Assembly (NCBI GenBank): GCA_017626555.1
Contig: JAGAIM010000124.1
Coordinates: 1 to 64,000 of the forward strand
Reading direction: 5' to 3'
Length of the DNA stretch: 64,000 bases
DNA from: Bacteroidales bacterium
GTDB taxonomy: Bacteria > Bacteroidota > Bacteroidia > Bacteroidales > UBA932
Shown here: one piece after another, positions 55,509 to 64,000 of the stretch
How the letters are laid out: each line of letters begins with the position of its first letter
Numbering within the stretch: position 1 is the first letter of the stretch
Program-made: the position numbers and the translations under genes
Notes under the pieces: model-generated
What the model was told of the DNA's origin: nothing
Databases searched by the model: none
What the model saw: the letters and a program-made list of their open reading frames with translations, nothing else

Positions 55509-56950
55509 TATTTATTTCTGAATTTAGACCACATTGCAATCAAATTATCTCTTAGTAATGTATTCTTGAGAACATAATACTCTAATCCTATCCAGCCTAC
55601 AAAGGATATTAAACTTATTACCACTAAACCAATCAATCCATTATCAATATGACGAACACATAAATATGATAGTAATATTATTGGAATGGCATAAATCGAC
55701 CTAATGAGAACTGCCTTAACAGGCATAGAATAACCGACATATTTATATACAAAATACTGAGCAGAAATCATTACGGCAATTTCACTTATAACCCACACGA
55801 TAGCAGTACCGGTAGAGGCTAATAATGGTACTATTATAATATTGCCTAATAAAGCGACAGATGCTCCTATTATAGAGTTACGAAGAATTGCAGTGTCCTT
55901 CTTCATTGGTGACAACATCTGCAACACCAATATCTGTTCATATCCGCAAATTAACATCAATGGCATGACTATTCTCATAGGCATAATAGCTCCTTCATAG
56001 CCATCACCTGCTACAATACGAATAATCTCTGGAGCACAAAACTCTGCGATAATAATAATAGGTATGACAAACGCAAATAATAGATCTACAGATTTATTCG
56101 TAAGCTTCTTAAATTCATCAATCTTCCCTTCGCTCAACAATGCACTCATTCTTGGCATCATAACACCAGTAAATGCAGAATAAAAAGAAAGTATTATTGC
56201 AAATAACTTAGTAGCAGTTGTATAATATCCAACCTCAACGGTATTGGTAACAAACCCTAAATATGCAACATTGAATGTTGTATACATTGAGGTAAGCAAC
56301 ATATATGTACCTAAAATAAGAAAGGATTTAACATATGGGGTAAAATTGATTTCTTTTAAAGAGACACGTACAAATTTCTTACTATATAATAGATTTACAA
56401 TAGCATTAGCCACTACCATAAATGAAGTCAAAAAGAAATAGAGCAAATAATCGTCTGCAGTCTTTACAAAAAACAATACAGAAACCACATATAAAGCTCT
56501 AATAATTATTGAGCGTGTAGTTATATATTTAAAATCCTCAAGCCCTTTGAACAACCATTCAACCAAGAGCGTGTTCGCAAGTACTTTTGCTGCTCCTATG
56601 TAGAATAAAGATTTATGTTCATATAATTGAGGTACAAACAGTATTGCTAACAGTAATAAGATAATTGCTATTATAGTAGCAGTTAGGTTGAGGAATAAAA
56701 GATTATTAAAAGTTTTTGAGAGTTTTTCTTTATCTCCTTTAACACGAGCTATTTCTCTAATGCCAATGGTAGTTATACCCATCATAGAGATATATATAAA
56801 GTACTGTACAATACTATCTACAAAGTTGCAGATACCAATATTATTCACTCCAAGTACTCTGGTAACGTACGGAAATGTAATCAAGGGAAATAGATATCCT
56901 GATACTGTAAGGATACTACTATATACTACATTCTTCTTTATTGAACTCAT
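55508..56950 (-). CDS. Wzx-type polysaccharide flippase
   Basis: The 480-aa PST/MATE-like protein has about 12-14 TM helices, an N-terminal SGYLFPLITFPYVTRVLGV with the family's PYVTRVLG motif, and IGIREIARVKGD. It would flip lipid-linked repeat units to the periplasm for Wzy. It overlaps the GT2 gene by 1 bp. The 56951-57043 gap holds nothing notable. Confidence 0.92.
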   Translation of the reverse strand: MSSIKKNVVYSSILTVSGYLFPLITFPYVTRVLGVNNIGICNFVDSIVQYFIYISMMGITTIGIREIARVKGDKEKLSKTFNNLLFLNLTATIIAIILLLLAILFVPQLYEHKSLFYIGAAKVLANTLLVEWLFKGLEDFKYITTRSIIIRALYVVSVLFFVKTADDYLLYFFLTSFMVVANAIVNLLYSKKFVRVSLKEINFTPYVKSFLILGTYMLLTSMYTTFNVAYLGFVTNTVEVGYYTTATKLFAIILSFYSAFTGVMMPRMSALLSEGKIDEFKKLTNKSVDLLFAFVIPIIIIAEFCAPEIIRIVAGDGYEGAIMPMRIVMPLMLICGYEQILVLQMLSPMKKDTAILRNSIIGASVALLGNIIIVPLLASTGTAIVWVISEIAVMISAQYFVYKYVGYSMPVKAVLIRSIYAIPIILLSYLCVRHIDNGLIGLVVISLISFVGWIGLEYYVLKNTLLRDNLIAMWSKFRNK

Positions 56951-57043
56951 TAAAAGATGTCTTGTGCATTAATTGTCAATATTCGCCGCAAGAAATTCAT
57001 TTTTTCTCATCGGGAACTAACAACAGTTCAATATTAGACAATC

Positions 57044-58189
57044 TTACTTCAACGCATCCGCAATTCTACCACAAGCCAAACCATCACCATAAGGATTAAC
57101 AGCCTGAGACATCTTAGCATAAGCCTCAGCATCCTCAAGGAGTGTGCTCACCTCATTTACAATCTTATCATAGTCAGTACCCACAAGATGTACAGTACCG
57201 CTCTCCAAAGCCTCTGGGCGCTCGGTAGTATCACGCATCACAAGCACTGGCTTGCCAAGACCTGGAGCTTCTTCCTGAATTCCGCCGGAATCTGTAAGAA
57301 CGATAGTAGCCTTAGACATCAAGTGAACGAACTCAAGATACTGGAGTGGCTCAATGAAGAAGAAGTTAGGACGAGTAAGATCTTCTCCAAACACTTCATG
57401 TATAGGCTTACGCACGTTAGGATTCAAGTGCATCGGGTAAACGAAGTCAACTTCCGGATATTTCTCAGAAAGATCCTTCATAGCAGTCACCATACGTATG
57501 AAGCCATCACCAAAGTTTTCACGTCTATGACCAGTGATAAGCACAAGCTTCTTTCCGTCTGTTAAACGTGTTACATCGTAACCAGCATTGAGAAGAACTG
57601 CATCCTGCTCCTTGGCAAGAACTTCATCATTCCTCAATTTATTAACAACCATATGCAGGGCATCAATCACTGTATTACCTGTCACGAAAATCTGTCCCAT
57701 TGCCTTCTCCTCGATGAGGTTCCTCTCTGAAAGAGGTGTTGGAGAGAAGTTGTAAGTAGCAATACGACCTGTCACCTGACGGTTCATCTCCTCTGGCCAT
57801 GGACTATAAATATTGTGTGTACGAAGACCTGCCTCTACGTGGCCTACAGGAATCTGAGCATAGAATGCTGCAAGAGCAGCTGCTGTAGAAGTAGTAGTGT
57901 CACCATGAACAAGCACTACATCAGGACGACACTCCTTGAATACGTCACGCATACCATTGAGAATACGTACTGTCACATCTGTCAAGTCCTGACCCTGCTT
58001 CATAATGTTAAGGTCAATATCAGGTGTCACCTCAAAAATCTTGAGCACCTGATCCAGCATCTCTCTGTGCTGACCGGTTACACATACGATAGTTTCAAAT
58101 TCATCAGCTCGTTTCTGAAATTCCTTCACGAGCGGGCACATTTTGATTGCTTCTGGTCTTGTGCCGAAGACTAGCATAACTTTTTTCAT
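57044..58189 (-). CDS. wecB: UDP-GlcNAc 2-epimerase (non-hydrolysing)
   Basis: WecB interconverts UDP-GlcNAc and UDP-ManNAc. From the ATG at 58189 the protein is 381 aa, normal for the family: VFGTRPEAIKMCPLV, VTGQHREML, VHGDTTTSTAAALAAF, HVEAGLRTHN, TGHRRENFG, DSGGIQEEAPGLGKPVLVMR and the final VNPYGDG. No ManNAc dehydrogenase was seen next to it, so ManNAc itself may be used. Confidence 0.95.
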   Translation of the reverse strand: MKKVMLVFGTRPEAIKMCPLVKEFQKRADEFETIVCVTGQHREMLDQVLKIFEVTPDIDLNIMKQGQDLTDVTVRILNGMRDVFKECRPDVVLVHGDTTTSTAAALAAFYAQIPVGHVEAGLRTHNIYSPWPEEMNRQVTGRIATYNFSPTPLSERNLIEEKAMGQIFVTGNTVIDALHMVVNKLRNDEVLAKEQDAVLLNAGYDVTRLTDGKKLVLITGHRRENFGDGFIRMVTAMKDLSEKYPEVDFVYPMHLNPNVRKPIHEVFGEDLTRPNFFFIEPLQYLEFVHLMSKATIVLTDSGGIQEEAPGLGKPVLVMRDTTERPEALESGTVHLVGTDYDKIVNEVSTLLEDAEAYAKMSQAVNPYGDGLACGRIADALK

Positions 58190-58231
58190 ATAGTGTATTT
58201 TAATTTTCTTTAAACATTGATCCAATACAGT

Positions 58232-59248
58232 TTACCTATACCCCTCCGGATTCCCCCTCTGCCACTTCCAACTATCTCGGACCATCTCCTCAATACCATA
58301 CTGTGCCTCCCAACCAAGCTCAATCTTAGCTTTCGCAGGATCACAATAACAAGTAGCAATGTCTCCAACTCTACGAAGCTTAATACTATATGGAACCTCA
58401 ACACCGTTAATCTTTACAAAAGCATTAACCATATCAAGCACACTATAGCCATAGCCTGTACCCATATTATAGATACCAACTCCACAAGTTCTTTCAATCG
58501 CCTTCAACGCAGCCACATGACCCCTTGCAAGATCCACAAAATGGATATAATCCCTCACACCGGTACCATCATGAGTCGGATAGTCATTACCGAACACTCC
58601 AAGTTCAGTTCTCTTACCTACAGCAACCTGAGTGATATAAGGCATGAGGTTGTTTGGAATACCGTTCGGGTTCTCACCTATTCAACCGTATGCATGAGTA
58701 CCTACAGGGTTGAAATAACGGAGTATAACTACATTCCATTCATTATCTGCCTCCTGAACATCAATTAACACCTGCCCAAGCATACTTTTAGTCCAGCCAT
58801 AAGGATTGGTACAAACACCTTTTGGACAATTCTCAGTAATTGGAATCTCAACTGGATCTCCATATACTGTAACACTACTGCTGAAGATAATGTTTTTGCA
58901 ACCATGGTTTCTCATTACCTAAACTAAAACAAGAGTTCCTGCAATGTTATTATCGTAGTACTTAAGAGGCTTCTCCACACTCTCTCCTACAACTTTGAGA
59001 CCTGCAAAATGGATACATGCATCAAACTTATGCTCAGCAAACACCCTCTCAATACCAGCACAATCCCTAATATATACCTCATAAAACGGAATCGCCTCAA
59101 CTCCAATAATTTTTGCAACCCTCCCCAAAGAAAACGGATTACTATTACTCAAGTTATCCACTACCACAGCGGAATGACCTGCATTATATAGTTCTAACAA
59201 TATATGGGAGCCTATGTATCCGGCTCAACCAGTTAATAGGATTTAAAT
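58232..59248 (-). pseudogene. galE: UDP-glucose 4-epimerase with several nonsense codons
   Basis: The reading frame is exactly 339 codons with stop, matching full-length GalE (338 aa), with no frameshift. Point changes break it: the presumed ATG is ATT, codon 2 is TAA, codon 8 is TGA (in the TGGAGYIG loop), codon 110 is TAG and codon 189 is TGA (in the HxxG-IGENP segment). The catalytic FSSSVTVYG and NPYGWTK motifs remain. UDP-galactose would need another epimerase. It lies between wecB and the DUF2589 cassette. Confidence 0.85.
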
Positions 59249-59497
59249 TTATATCAATGACATAGATAGGAACAATGTTTCTCGAACAATAAGTCTGGAT
59301 AATATCCCTTGCAGCATCCATTCAGTCTGGTAATCGAAGTCGAATTTCTCTAAATCTTCGCTGCTATACATCTTTGGCATTTTTGTCACAAAGCTATTAT
59401 AGTCATGGGCTATGCCCTTTGTCGACCACAACCTTTCTGACCATGTGATTTTGACTAAAATAAATTCTTTTATAAATCCTAAATCAGAATACAGCAC
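59249..59497 (-). CDS. Small hypothetical protein
   Basis: A possible 82-aa protein starts at a GTG that lies within the end of the upstream gene (19-bp overlap) and ends just before the galE remnant. Segments such as SSEDLEKFDFDYQTEW look protein-like, but there is no known motif. Could be a chance frame or a third member of the DUF2589 cassette. Confidence 0.35.
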   Translation of the reverse strand: MLYSDLGFIKEFILVKITWSERLWSTKGIAHDYNSFVTKMPKMYSSEDLEKFDFDYQTEWMLQGILSRLIVRETLFLSMSLI

Positions 59498-60192
59498 GAA
59501 CCGCCGCCAATTTGATCATCTGTTTCGCTTGCACTGAGATTGTCATAAAATACTCTTCCCCACGTCCAATATGATTTCCATCCTTTCTTCATTTGTTGAA
59601 AGCTTTCTTCATCATATTGATTATGTGCTAATTCTAAGATCTCTTTGTAATCTTCTACTCTCTTCTTAGTTTGTCTATGCAAATAAATACTACTGCAATT
59701 ACGAGTATTAGGGGCAGTCCTTATTGTATAACATTGTCCATTTCGGGTAATAATTCCATGACATTTTCCATTCAAAGACCCAGTTACCTCTGAACCGGGT
59801 TTGAACATTATCAGTTCATCAATAATATTCTCATTTTTAAGAACAAAATCTGCCCAAGCCTTCCTACAATCCAAGTCCTGACATCTATCAGTGTGAATAT
59901 GTGCAACATAATAAGTTTCGCAGATCCTAAAACGAGCCATGATACAACCTGAGAAATTAAAACTTATAGCATCATTCAGGACTGGATAAATAGCAATTTT
60001 TTTGGTCGCCTCATCCCAAAAAACAGCTTGGACCTTTAATCCATTAAATGTATGTGACGCACCATAGGTACAAAACTTTCCTCCAAAACAATGTTGTGTT
60101 ACAACATTATCGCGCCGTGCACGAATTGATAAATCATTCGCAAGTGTAGGGAAAAACGAGGGATCCGCATAAAGTTTATCAATTATTGTCAT
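59479..60192 (-). CDS. Uncharacterised protein paired with DUF2589
   Basis: From the ATG at 60192 this 237-aa protein shows VAHIHTDRCQDLDCRKAW (His/Cys-rich, centre), MFKPGSEVTGSLNGKCHGI, and a CYTIRTAPNTRNC segment. The HIHTD pattern plus several Cys and His could mark a peptidase or metal site, but I cannot assign a family. It follows the DUF2589 gene by 8 bp, so they act together. Confidence 0.6.
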   Translation of the reverse strand: MTIIDKLYADPSFFPTLANDLSIRARRDNVVTQHCFGGKFCTYGASHTFNGLKVQAVFWDEATKKIAIYPVLNDAISFNFSGCIMARFRICETYYVAHIHTDRCQDLDCRKAWADFVLKNENIIDELIMFKPGSEVTGSLNGKCHGIITRNGQCYTIRTAPNTRNCSSIYLHRQTKKRVEDYKEILELAHNQYDEESFQQMKKGWKSYWTWGRVFYDNLSASETDDQIGGGSCCILI

Positions 60193-60200
60193 CACCAACT

Positions 60201-60782
60201 CTACTCTTTATTCCCCGGCAACGGCTCCACACAAGAAGCCATGATATCCATCAACTTACTCAGACCTTCTGTCTGTCTCTGTTGACGCGCTGACACATAC
60301 ACCTGATATTTGGCTGTCTGGTTGGTTGAGCGTGTATTCTCACGTGAAGAAGACACCTTACCGCTTACATTCACAGAGCCACCACCAAAACAGCCAAACT
60401 TAAAATTTGCATTGGCATTAGTACTCCCCTCACTGGCAGACTTCTCTTCTGAGGTTTCAGTAGTTGTAACCTCCGTCTGAAAATCAACTTGCACATCATC
60501 AATCAGGAGATTTGGAAGCGGAACCAGTCCAAGGAACGGAACCTGAACCTTTATATCCTGAGGTTGCGATGCCCCTTGAATAGGTCTCTGAAGATTAAAC
60601 TCGACCATACGGGTCTTGCCTTCATCATTGAAACCGATCTCTGTCATAAATTCGTATGCAGACTGAGCAAGTTTCTTCTGAGAATCGCATACAGCAACCA
60701 AAGGAGCAGCCACCAATTCTTCAATTGGGATACCTACAAACTTGTTAGGCGCATTATTAGGATCTTGATTATTGTCTGCCAT
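60201..60782 (-). CDS. DUF2589-domain protein
   Basis: This 193-aa protein has the DUF2589 plan: GIPIEELVAAPLVAVCDSQ, then an FNLQRPI and VPFLGLVPLPNLLIDDVQV core, a Ser/Thr/Glu linker, and a C-terminal KYQVYVSARQQ strand with QTEGLSKLMDIM. The family is uncharacterised and tends to occur in small clusters. It sits between galE and rfbB and is unrelated to sugar synthesis. Confidence 0.8.
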   Translation of the reverse strand: MADNNQDPNNAPNKFVGIPIEELVAAPLVAVCDSQKKLAQSAYEFMTEIGFNDEGKTRMVEFNLQRPIQGASQPQDIKVQVPFLGLVPLPNLLIDDVQVDFQTEVTTTETSEEKSASEGSTNANANFKFGCFGGGSVNVSGKVSSSRENTRSTNQTAKYQVYVSARQQRQTEGLSKLMDIMASCVEPLPGNKE

Positions 60783-60790
60783 AGTAATAA

Positions 60791-61924
60791 TTAACGTCCT
60801 TTATACATCTCTTCATAGTACTTCTCATACTCCCCTGAAGTAATATGATCCATCCACTCCTGGTTATCAAGATACCATCTCACTGTTTTCTCGATACCTT
60901 CCTCAAACTGCAGGCTTGGCTCCCAACCAAGTTCTTTCTGAAGTTTGGTGCTATCGATAGCATAGCGTGCATCGTGGCCGAGACGGTCAGTGACGTATGT
61001 GATAAGGTCGAGTGAATGCCCCTCAGGATTTCCGAGAATCTTATCCACAGTCTTGATCATCACCTTGATCAGGTCGATGTTCTTCCATTCGTTGAATCCA
61101 CCTATATTATAGGTCTCTGCAATCTTGCCTTCGTGGAAGATAAGGTCGATCGCTCTTACGTGGTCCTCCACATACAGCCAGTCACGTACATTCTCGCCTT
61201 TTCCATACACCGGAAGTGGTTTACGGTTGCGGATGTTGTTGATAAACAGAGGTATCAACTTCTCCGGGAACTGGTATGGACCGTAGTTGTTGGAGCAGTT
61301 GGTGACGATGGTCGGCATTCCGTAGGTGTCGTGGTATGCACGGACGAAATGATCCGATGATGCCTTCGCTGCTGAATATGGAGAGTGCGGGTTATACTTA
61401 GTAGTCTCATAGAAGAAGTCGTCTCCGTATGCTTTGTGCCCCTCAGAGGAAGCCACTGTCTTGAATGGAGGCTCGATACCTTCCGGATGGTTCATTGTCA
61501 GAGCACCATAGACTTCGTCGGTGCTTATGTGGTAGAAACGTTTGCCTTCATATTTTTCTGGCAGAGACTCCCAATAAAGTTTTGCGGCCTGAAGGAGGGA
61601 AAGGGTTCCCATCACGTTTGTACGGGCAAATGTAAAAGGATCCTTGATCGAACGATCCACGTGCGACTCTGCTGCAAGATGAATGATTCCATCGATCTTT
61701 TCATCCTGCATCAATTGATAGAAAGCCTCAAAGTCGCAGATATCCATCTTGACGAACCTATAGTTTGGTTTATCCTCAATGTCCTTCAGATTGGCTAGGT
61801 TACCAGCGTATGTCAACTTATCGAGATTGATGATATTGTACTCAGGATATTTGTTGACGAACAGGCGAACTACGTGACTGCCGATGAAACCGGCGCCGCC
61901 GGTGATTACTATGTTTCTTTTCAT
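60791..61924 (-). CDS. rfbB: dTDP-glucose 4,6-dehydratase
   Basis: RfbB makes dTDP-4-keto-6-deoxyglucose, the second step to dTDP-rhamnose. The 377-aa SDR has GGAGFIGSHVVRLF (8-21), HLAAESHVDRSI, FYHISTDEVYG and YSAAKASSDHFVRAY. The NCSNNYGPYQFPEKLIPL segment is diagnostic. Length is slightly above usual owing to an internal MNHPEG-type loop common in Bacteroidetes. Confidence 0.96.
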   Translation of the reverse strand: MKRNIVITGGAGFIGSHVVRLFVNKYPEYNIINLDKLTYAGNLANLKDIEDKPNYRFVKMDICDFEAFYQLMQDEKIDGIIHLAAESHVDRSIKDPFTFARTNVMGTLSLLQAAKLYWESLPEKYEGKRFYHISTDEVYGALTMNHPEGIEPPFKTVASSEGHKAYGDDFFYETTKYNPHSPYSAAKASSDHFVRAYHDTYGMPTIVTNCSNNYGPYQFPEKLIPLFINNIRNRKPLPVYGKGENVRDWLYVEDHVRAIDLIFHEGKIAETYNIGGFNEWKNIDLIKVMIKTVDKILGNPEGHSLDLITYVTDRLGHDARYAIDSTKLQKELGWEPSLQFEEGIEKTVRWYLDNQEWMDHITSGEYEKYYEEMYKGR

Positions 61925-61941
61925 TGATTTCTAGTTTTATA

Positions 61942-62005
61942 GATTCCTCCACTCGCTTTGCTCGGTCGAAATGACAGAAAAAGTTTCGTTCGGTCGAAAT
62001 GACAG
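61942..62005. repeat. Dispersed GGTCGAAATGACAG repeat between rfbB and rfbD
   Basis: TCCACTCGCT, then GCTCGGTCGAAATGACAG (61942-61977), is followed by a second CGGTCGAAATGACAG (61991-62005). The same repeat occurs inside the rfbD coding sequence. Confidence 0.85.
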
Positions 62006-62012
62006 CAGACGT

Positions 62013-62945
62013 TTATTTTAAATTGTTTATACACTTTTTAAGGGAGTCTGTCCAGTATGGAACCTCAACACCAAATACTGATTTGATTTTTGCCTTATCC
62101 AAGACAGAGTATGATGGCCTTTTTACAGGGCTCGGAAAATCGCTGCTATAGCAAGGCTGAACTTTGCAGGCTGTGGTTCCGTTGTATTCTGCAATCATTT
62201 TGGTGAAGTCGAACCAGGAGCATACTCCTTCGTTGGAGTAGTGGTATATGCCTGATTTTGAGTATAAAGATTTCTCCACTCGCTGACGCTCGGTCGAAAT
62301 GACAGATTGAGAATAATCCGCCAATACAATAGTAATGGCTTTGGCAAGATCCAAGGCGTAGGTTGGGGTTCCTACCTGGTCAAAGACTACTTTCAGTTCT
62401 GGCTTGGTTGCTGTAAGGTTCATCATCGTCTTGCAGAAGTTCTTTCCGAACTCACTGTAGAGCCAGGCCGTACGGATGATCACATAGTTGCAACCCGTAG
62501 CAATTATCTTTTGTTCTCCGTGAAGTTTTGTCAATCCATAGACTCCGGTTGGAGTGCCTGTCTGATCCTCTTTGCAAGGAGTGTTGTATGATTCTGCTCC
62601 AAAAACGTAGTCAGTTGAGATATGAACCAGTAAGCCCCCGACCTCCGTCATCGCCTTAGCAAGGTTCTCTGGGGCTGTAGCATTGAGTTTTTCAACCAAC
62701 CCGTACATCTCTGGGTCTTCGGCTCCATCCACATTTGTCCACGCCGCACAATTGACAATAGTATTAACATTATGTTCCTTTACGATCGTCCTGATGGCAT
62801 CGAGGTCTGTGATATCCAGATATGTTGTTTCTACACCTTCAACCTTATTAACATCTGTAAAGATGTAATTATCTTGGCTTTCTTCAGCCAGAATACGCAT
62901 TTCGTTTCCCAACTGGCCGTTGGCACCTGTCACTAGTATGTTCAT
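62013..62945 (-). CDS. rfbD: dTDP-4-dehydrorhamnose reductase with an in-frame repeat insertion
   Basis: RfbD reduces dTDP-4-dehydrorhamnose to dTDP-L-rhamnose. The 310-aa protein has VTGANGQLGNEMR (5-17), VNCAAWTNVDGAE and STDYVFG. About 19 residues (SVISTERQRVEKSLY and flanks) sit between ADYSQ and SGIYHYSNEG and are encoded by the dispersed repeat also found next to the gene; homologues of about 285-290 aa lack such a stretch. The frame is preserved, so the enzyme may still work. Confidence 0.93.
   Translation of the reverse strand: MNILVTGANGQLGNEMRILAEESQDNYIFTDVNKVEGVETTYLDITDLDAIRTIVKEHNVNTIVNCAAWTNVDGAEDPEMYGLVEKLNATAPENLAKAMTEVGGLLVHISTDYVFGAESYNTPCKEDQTGTPTGVYGLTKLHGEQKIIATGCNYVIIRTAWLYSEFGKNFCKTMMNLTATKPELKVVFDQVGTPTYALDLAKAITIVLADYSQSVISTERQRVEKSLYSKSGIYHYSNEGVCSWFDFTKMIAEYNGTTACKVQPCYSSDFPSPVKRPSYSVLDKAKIKSVFGVEVPYWTDSLKKCINNLK
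62269..62305 (-). repeat. Dispersed repeat inserted in frame inside rfbD
   Basis: The copy at 62269-62305 matches TCCACTCGCT...GCTCGGTCGAAATGACAG of 61942-61977. It is flanked by similar GATTnGAG-like sequences, possible duplicated target ends. Confidence 0.85.
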
Positions 62946-62948
62946 ATT

Positions 62949-63854
62949 TTATCCTAAATTAGGATTACCGGTCTGTTTTACTTCATCAATTACTCTGAGA
63001 AGATACTGACCGTATTGGTTCTTGAGCATAGGCTGAGCCAATTCGCGCATTCTCTCTTCTGTTATCCATCCCTGACGGTATGCAATACCTTCGAGACAAC
63101 CCACCTTCAGTCCCTGACGTTTTTCAAGTACTTCAATATATGTGGAGGCTTCGGAGAGAGAGTCGTGCGTGCCGGTGTCAAGCCAGGCAAAGCCGCGTCC
63201 TAACGTCTGCACTTTCAGTTCTCCGTCAGCAAGGAATTGCTGGTTTACCGTGGTGATTTCATATTCTCCACGAGCGGAAGGCTTTATATTCTTTGCAATA
63301 TCGACGACTTTGTTAGGATAGAAGTAAAGTCCTACAACAGCATAATTTGATTTAGGTTGGGCAGGCTTTTCTTCTATGCTAAGGCAATTGCCGTATTGGT
63401 CAAACTCAGCAACGCCGTATCTTTCAGGATCATTTACCCAATAACCGAACACCGTCGCTTTATTTTCTTCTTCTGCAGTCCTGACGGCTTCTGTAAGCAT
63501 TTTTGTAAAACCGGCGCCGTGGAAAATGTTATCACCAAGCACCAGACAGGCGCTATCTTCGCCAATGAAATCAGCGCCTATTGTAAATGCCTGAGCCAGT
63601 CCGTCCGGAGAAGGCTGCTCAGCATAACTGAAATTAACTCCATAGTCGCTTCCGTCGCCAAGAAGCCTCTTGAAGCCTGGCAAATCGTATGGAGTGGAGA
63701 TTATCAGTATGTCGCGTATGCCCGCAAGCATCAACACCGAAATTGGGTAATAAACCATCGGTTTGTCATAAATAGGCATCAATTGCTTGGATATGCCCTT
63801 TGTAATGGGGTAAAGCCGTGTGCCGCTTCCTCCTGCCAATACGATTCCTTTCAT
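62949..63854 (-). CDS. rfbA: Glucose-1-phosphate thymidylyltransferase
   Basis: RfbA makes dTDP-glucose. The 301-aa protein has the nucleotide-binding [18 protein letters not shown] (8-25), [24 protein letters not shown] and [12 protein letters not shown]. It is 3 bp upstream of rfbD in transcription order. An rfbC (3,5-epimerase) gene is not present in this cluster. Confidence 0.96.
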   Translation of the reverse strand: MKGIVLAGGSGTRLYPITKGISKQLMPIYDKPMVYYPISVLMLAGIRDILIISTPYDLPGFKRLLGDGSDYGVNFSYAEQPSPDGLAQAFTIGADFIGEDSACLVLGDNIFHGAGFTKMLTEAVRTAEEENKATVFGYWVNDPERYGVAEFDQYGNCLSIEEKPAQPKSNYAVVGLYFYPNKVVDIAKNIKPSARGEYEITTVNQQFLADGELKVQTLGRGFAWLDTGTHDSLSEASTYIEVLEKRQGLKVGCLEGIAYRQGWITEERMRELAQPMLKNQYGQYLLRVIDEVKQTGNPNLG

Positions 63855-64000
63855 TATTTCAGATTTTCTTTAAATTTCTTCCAGAAGTCCTCTCCGAAAA
63901 GTATCCAGGCGGCAGCACAGCAGCCGGCAAGGAATGTGAAAATGACGAGAAGTTTAGCCTTGCTTGGAGCCGCCCTCTTAAGAGGCACGGTTACGGGATC
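63854..64000 (-). CDS. Wzz-like chain-length protein, C-terminal end
   Basis: Only the last 48 codons are in the window. The C-terminus reads [13 protein letters not shown], a hydrophobic helix [15 protein letters not shown], and a short charged tail ([10 protein letters not shown]). A Pro-containing segment before a final TM helix and a place at the head of the polysaccharide locus fit Wzz/PCP co-polymerases. The stop TAA shares one base with the rfbA ATG. Confidence 0.7.
   Translation of the reverse strand, partial: DPVTVPLKRAAPSKAKLLVIFTFLAGCCAAAWILFGEDFWKKFKENLK

Noticed and set aside
58232-59200. Three separate small genes in the galE region, or stop-codon recoding
   Set aside because: The pieces form one in-frame GalE of exact length. 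Both TGA and TAG/TAA occur, so recoding of a single codon cannot explain it, and neighbouring genes use TGA as a stop.

Overview
This window comes from a Bacteroidota chromosome, most likely order Bacteroidales. The evidence is a SusC/SusD outer-membrane pair, GH95 and GHL10-type glycosidases, a DPP-IV peptidase, a GSCFA protein, and many intergenic copies of the Bacteroides -7 promoter box TAnnTTTG, some with a TTTG-like -33 box about 20 bp upstream. I cannot name a genus. No rRNA, tRNA, transposase or CRISPR array was found.

Region 1 (1-8.8 kb) is a glycan-use locus: a SusD-like lipoprotein (cut by the window edge), SusC, a GHL10-like lipoprotein, a DUF4434 Tat-lipoprotein, a sugar-porter MFS transporter and a ROK regulator/kinase. 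Region 2 (8.8-32.5 kb) is mostly core metabolism. It holds a 5'-nucleotidase, a barrel-like protein, GSCFA, a YtrA-type ABC/GntR operon with a recognisable operator, two small lipoproteins facing a membrane AraC regulator, lysA, ffh, DPP-IV, a RecD-like helicase, trkH, a GH95 fucosidase, a nucleotidyltransferase, an aminotransferase and manC. Its intergenic gaps carry a striking family of nested palindromic repeats.

Region 3 (32.6-64 kb) is a surface-polysaccharide (O-antigen/capsule-like) locus transcribed on the minus strand. Reading from the right edge it runs: Wzz end, RfbA, RfbD, RfbB, a dead galE, WecB, Wzx flippase, GT2, pyruvyl transferase, FrhB-like Fe-S protein, Wzy-like polymerase, GT4, an acyltransferase switched off by a poly-G tract, two more glycosyltransferases and the initiating sugar transferase. 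After these come a DegT aminotransferase, a WbuC cupin, a GHMP kinase, a nucleotidyltransferase, a UDP-GlcA epimerase and a UDP-sugar dehydrogenase. The flippase/polymerase core (about 48-57 kb) is visibly AT-richer than its flanks.

Small accessory cassettes are threaded between the polysaccharide genes: XRE/ImmA-like/PIN; two neighbours sharing an AGDN motif; an XRE protein with an unknown C-terminus; a kinase-like protein; a membrane coiled-coil pair; a PIN/Cas2-like pair; and a DUF2589 pair.

The most interesting signals are: (i) two full-length paralogous candidate small RNAs of about 135 nt plus one degenerate copy, placed beside polysaccharide genes; (ii) a G8 tract that puts the acyltransferase one base out of frame, with a similar G8 tract in the SusC signal peptide; (iii) a repeat family with a conserved core nested inside locus-specific inverted arms; (iv) repeat elements inserted in frame inside rfbD and probably inside DPP-IV; (v) a galE of exact full length carrying nonsense substitutions and no frameshift.
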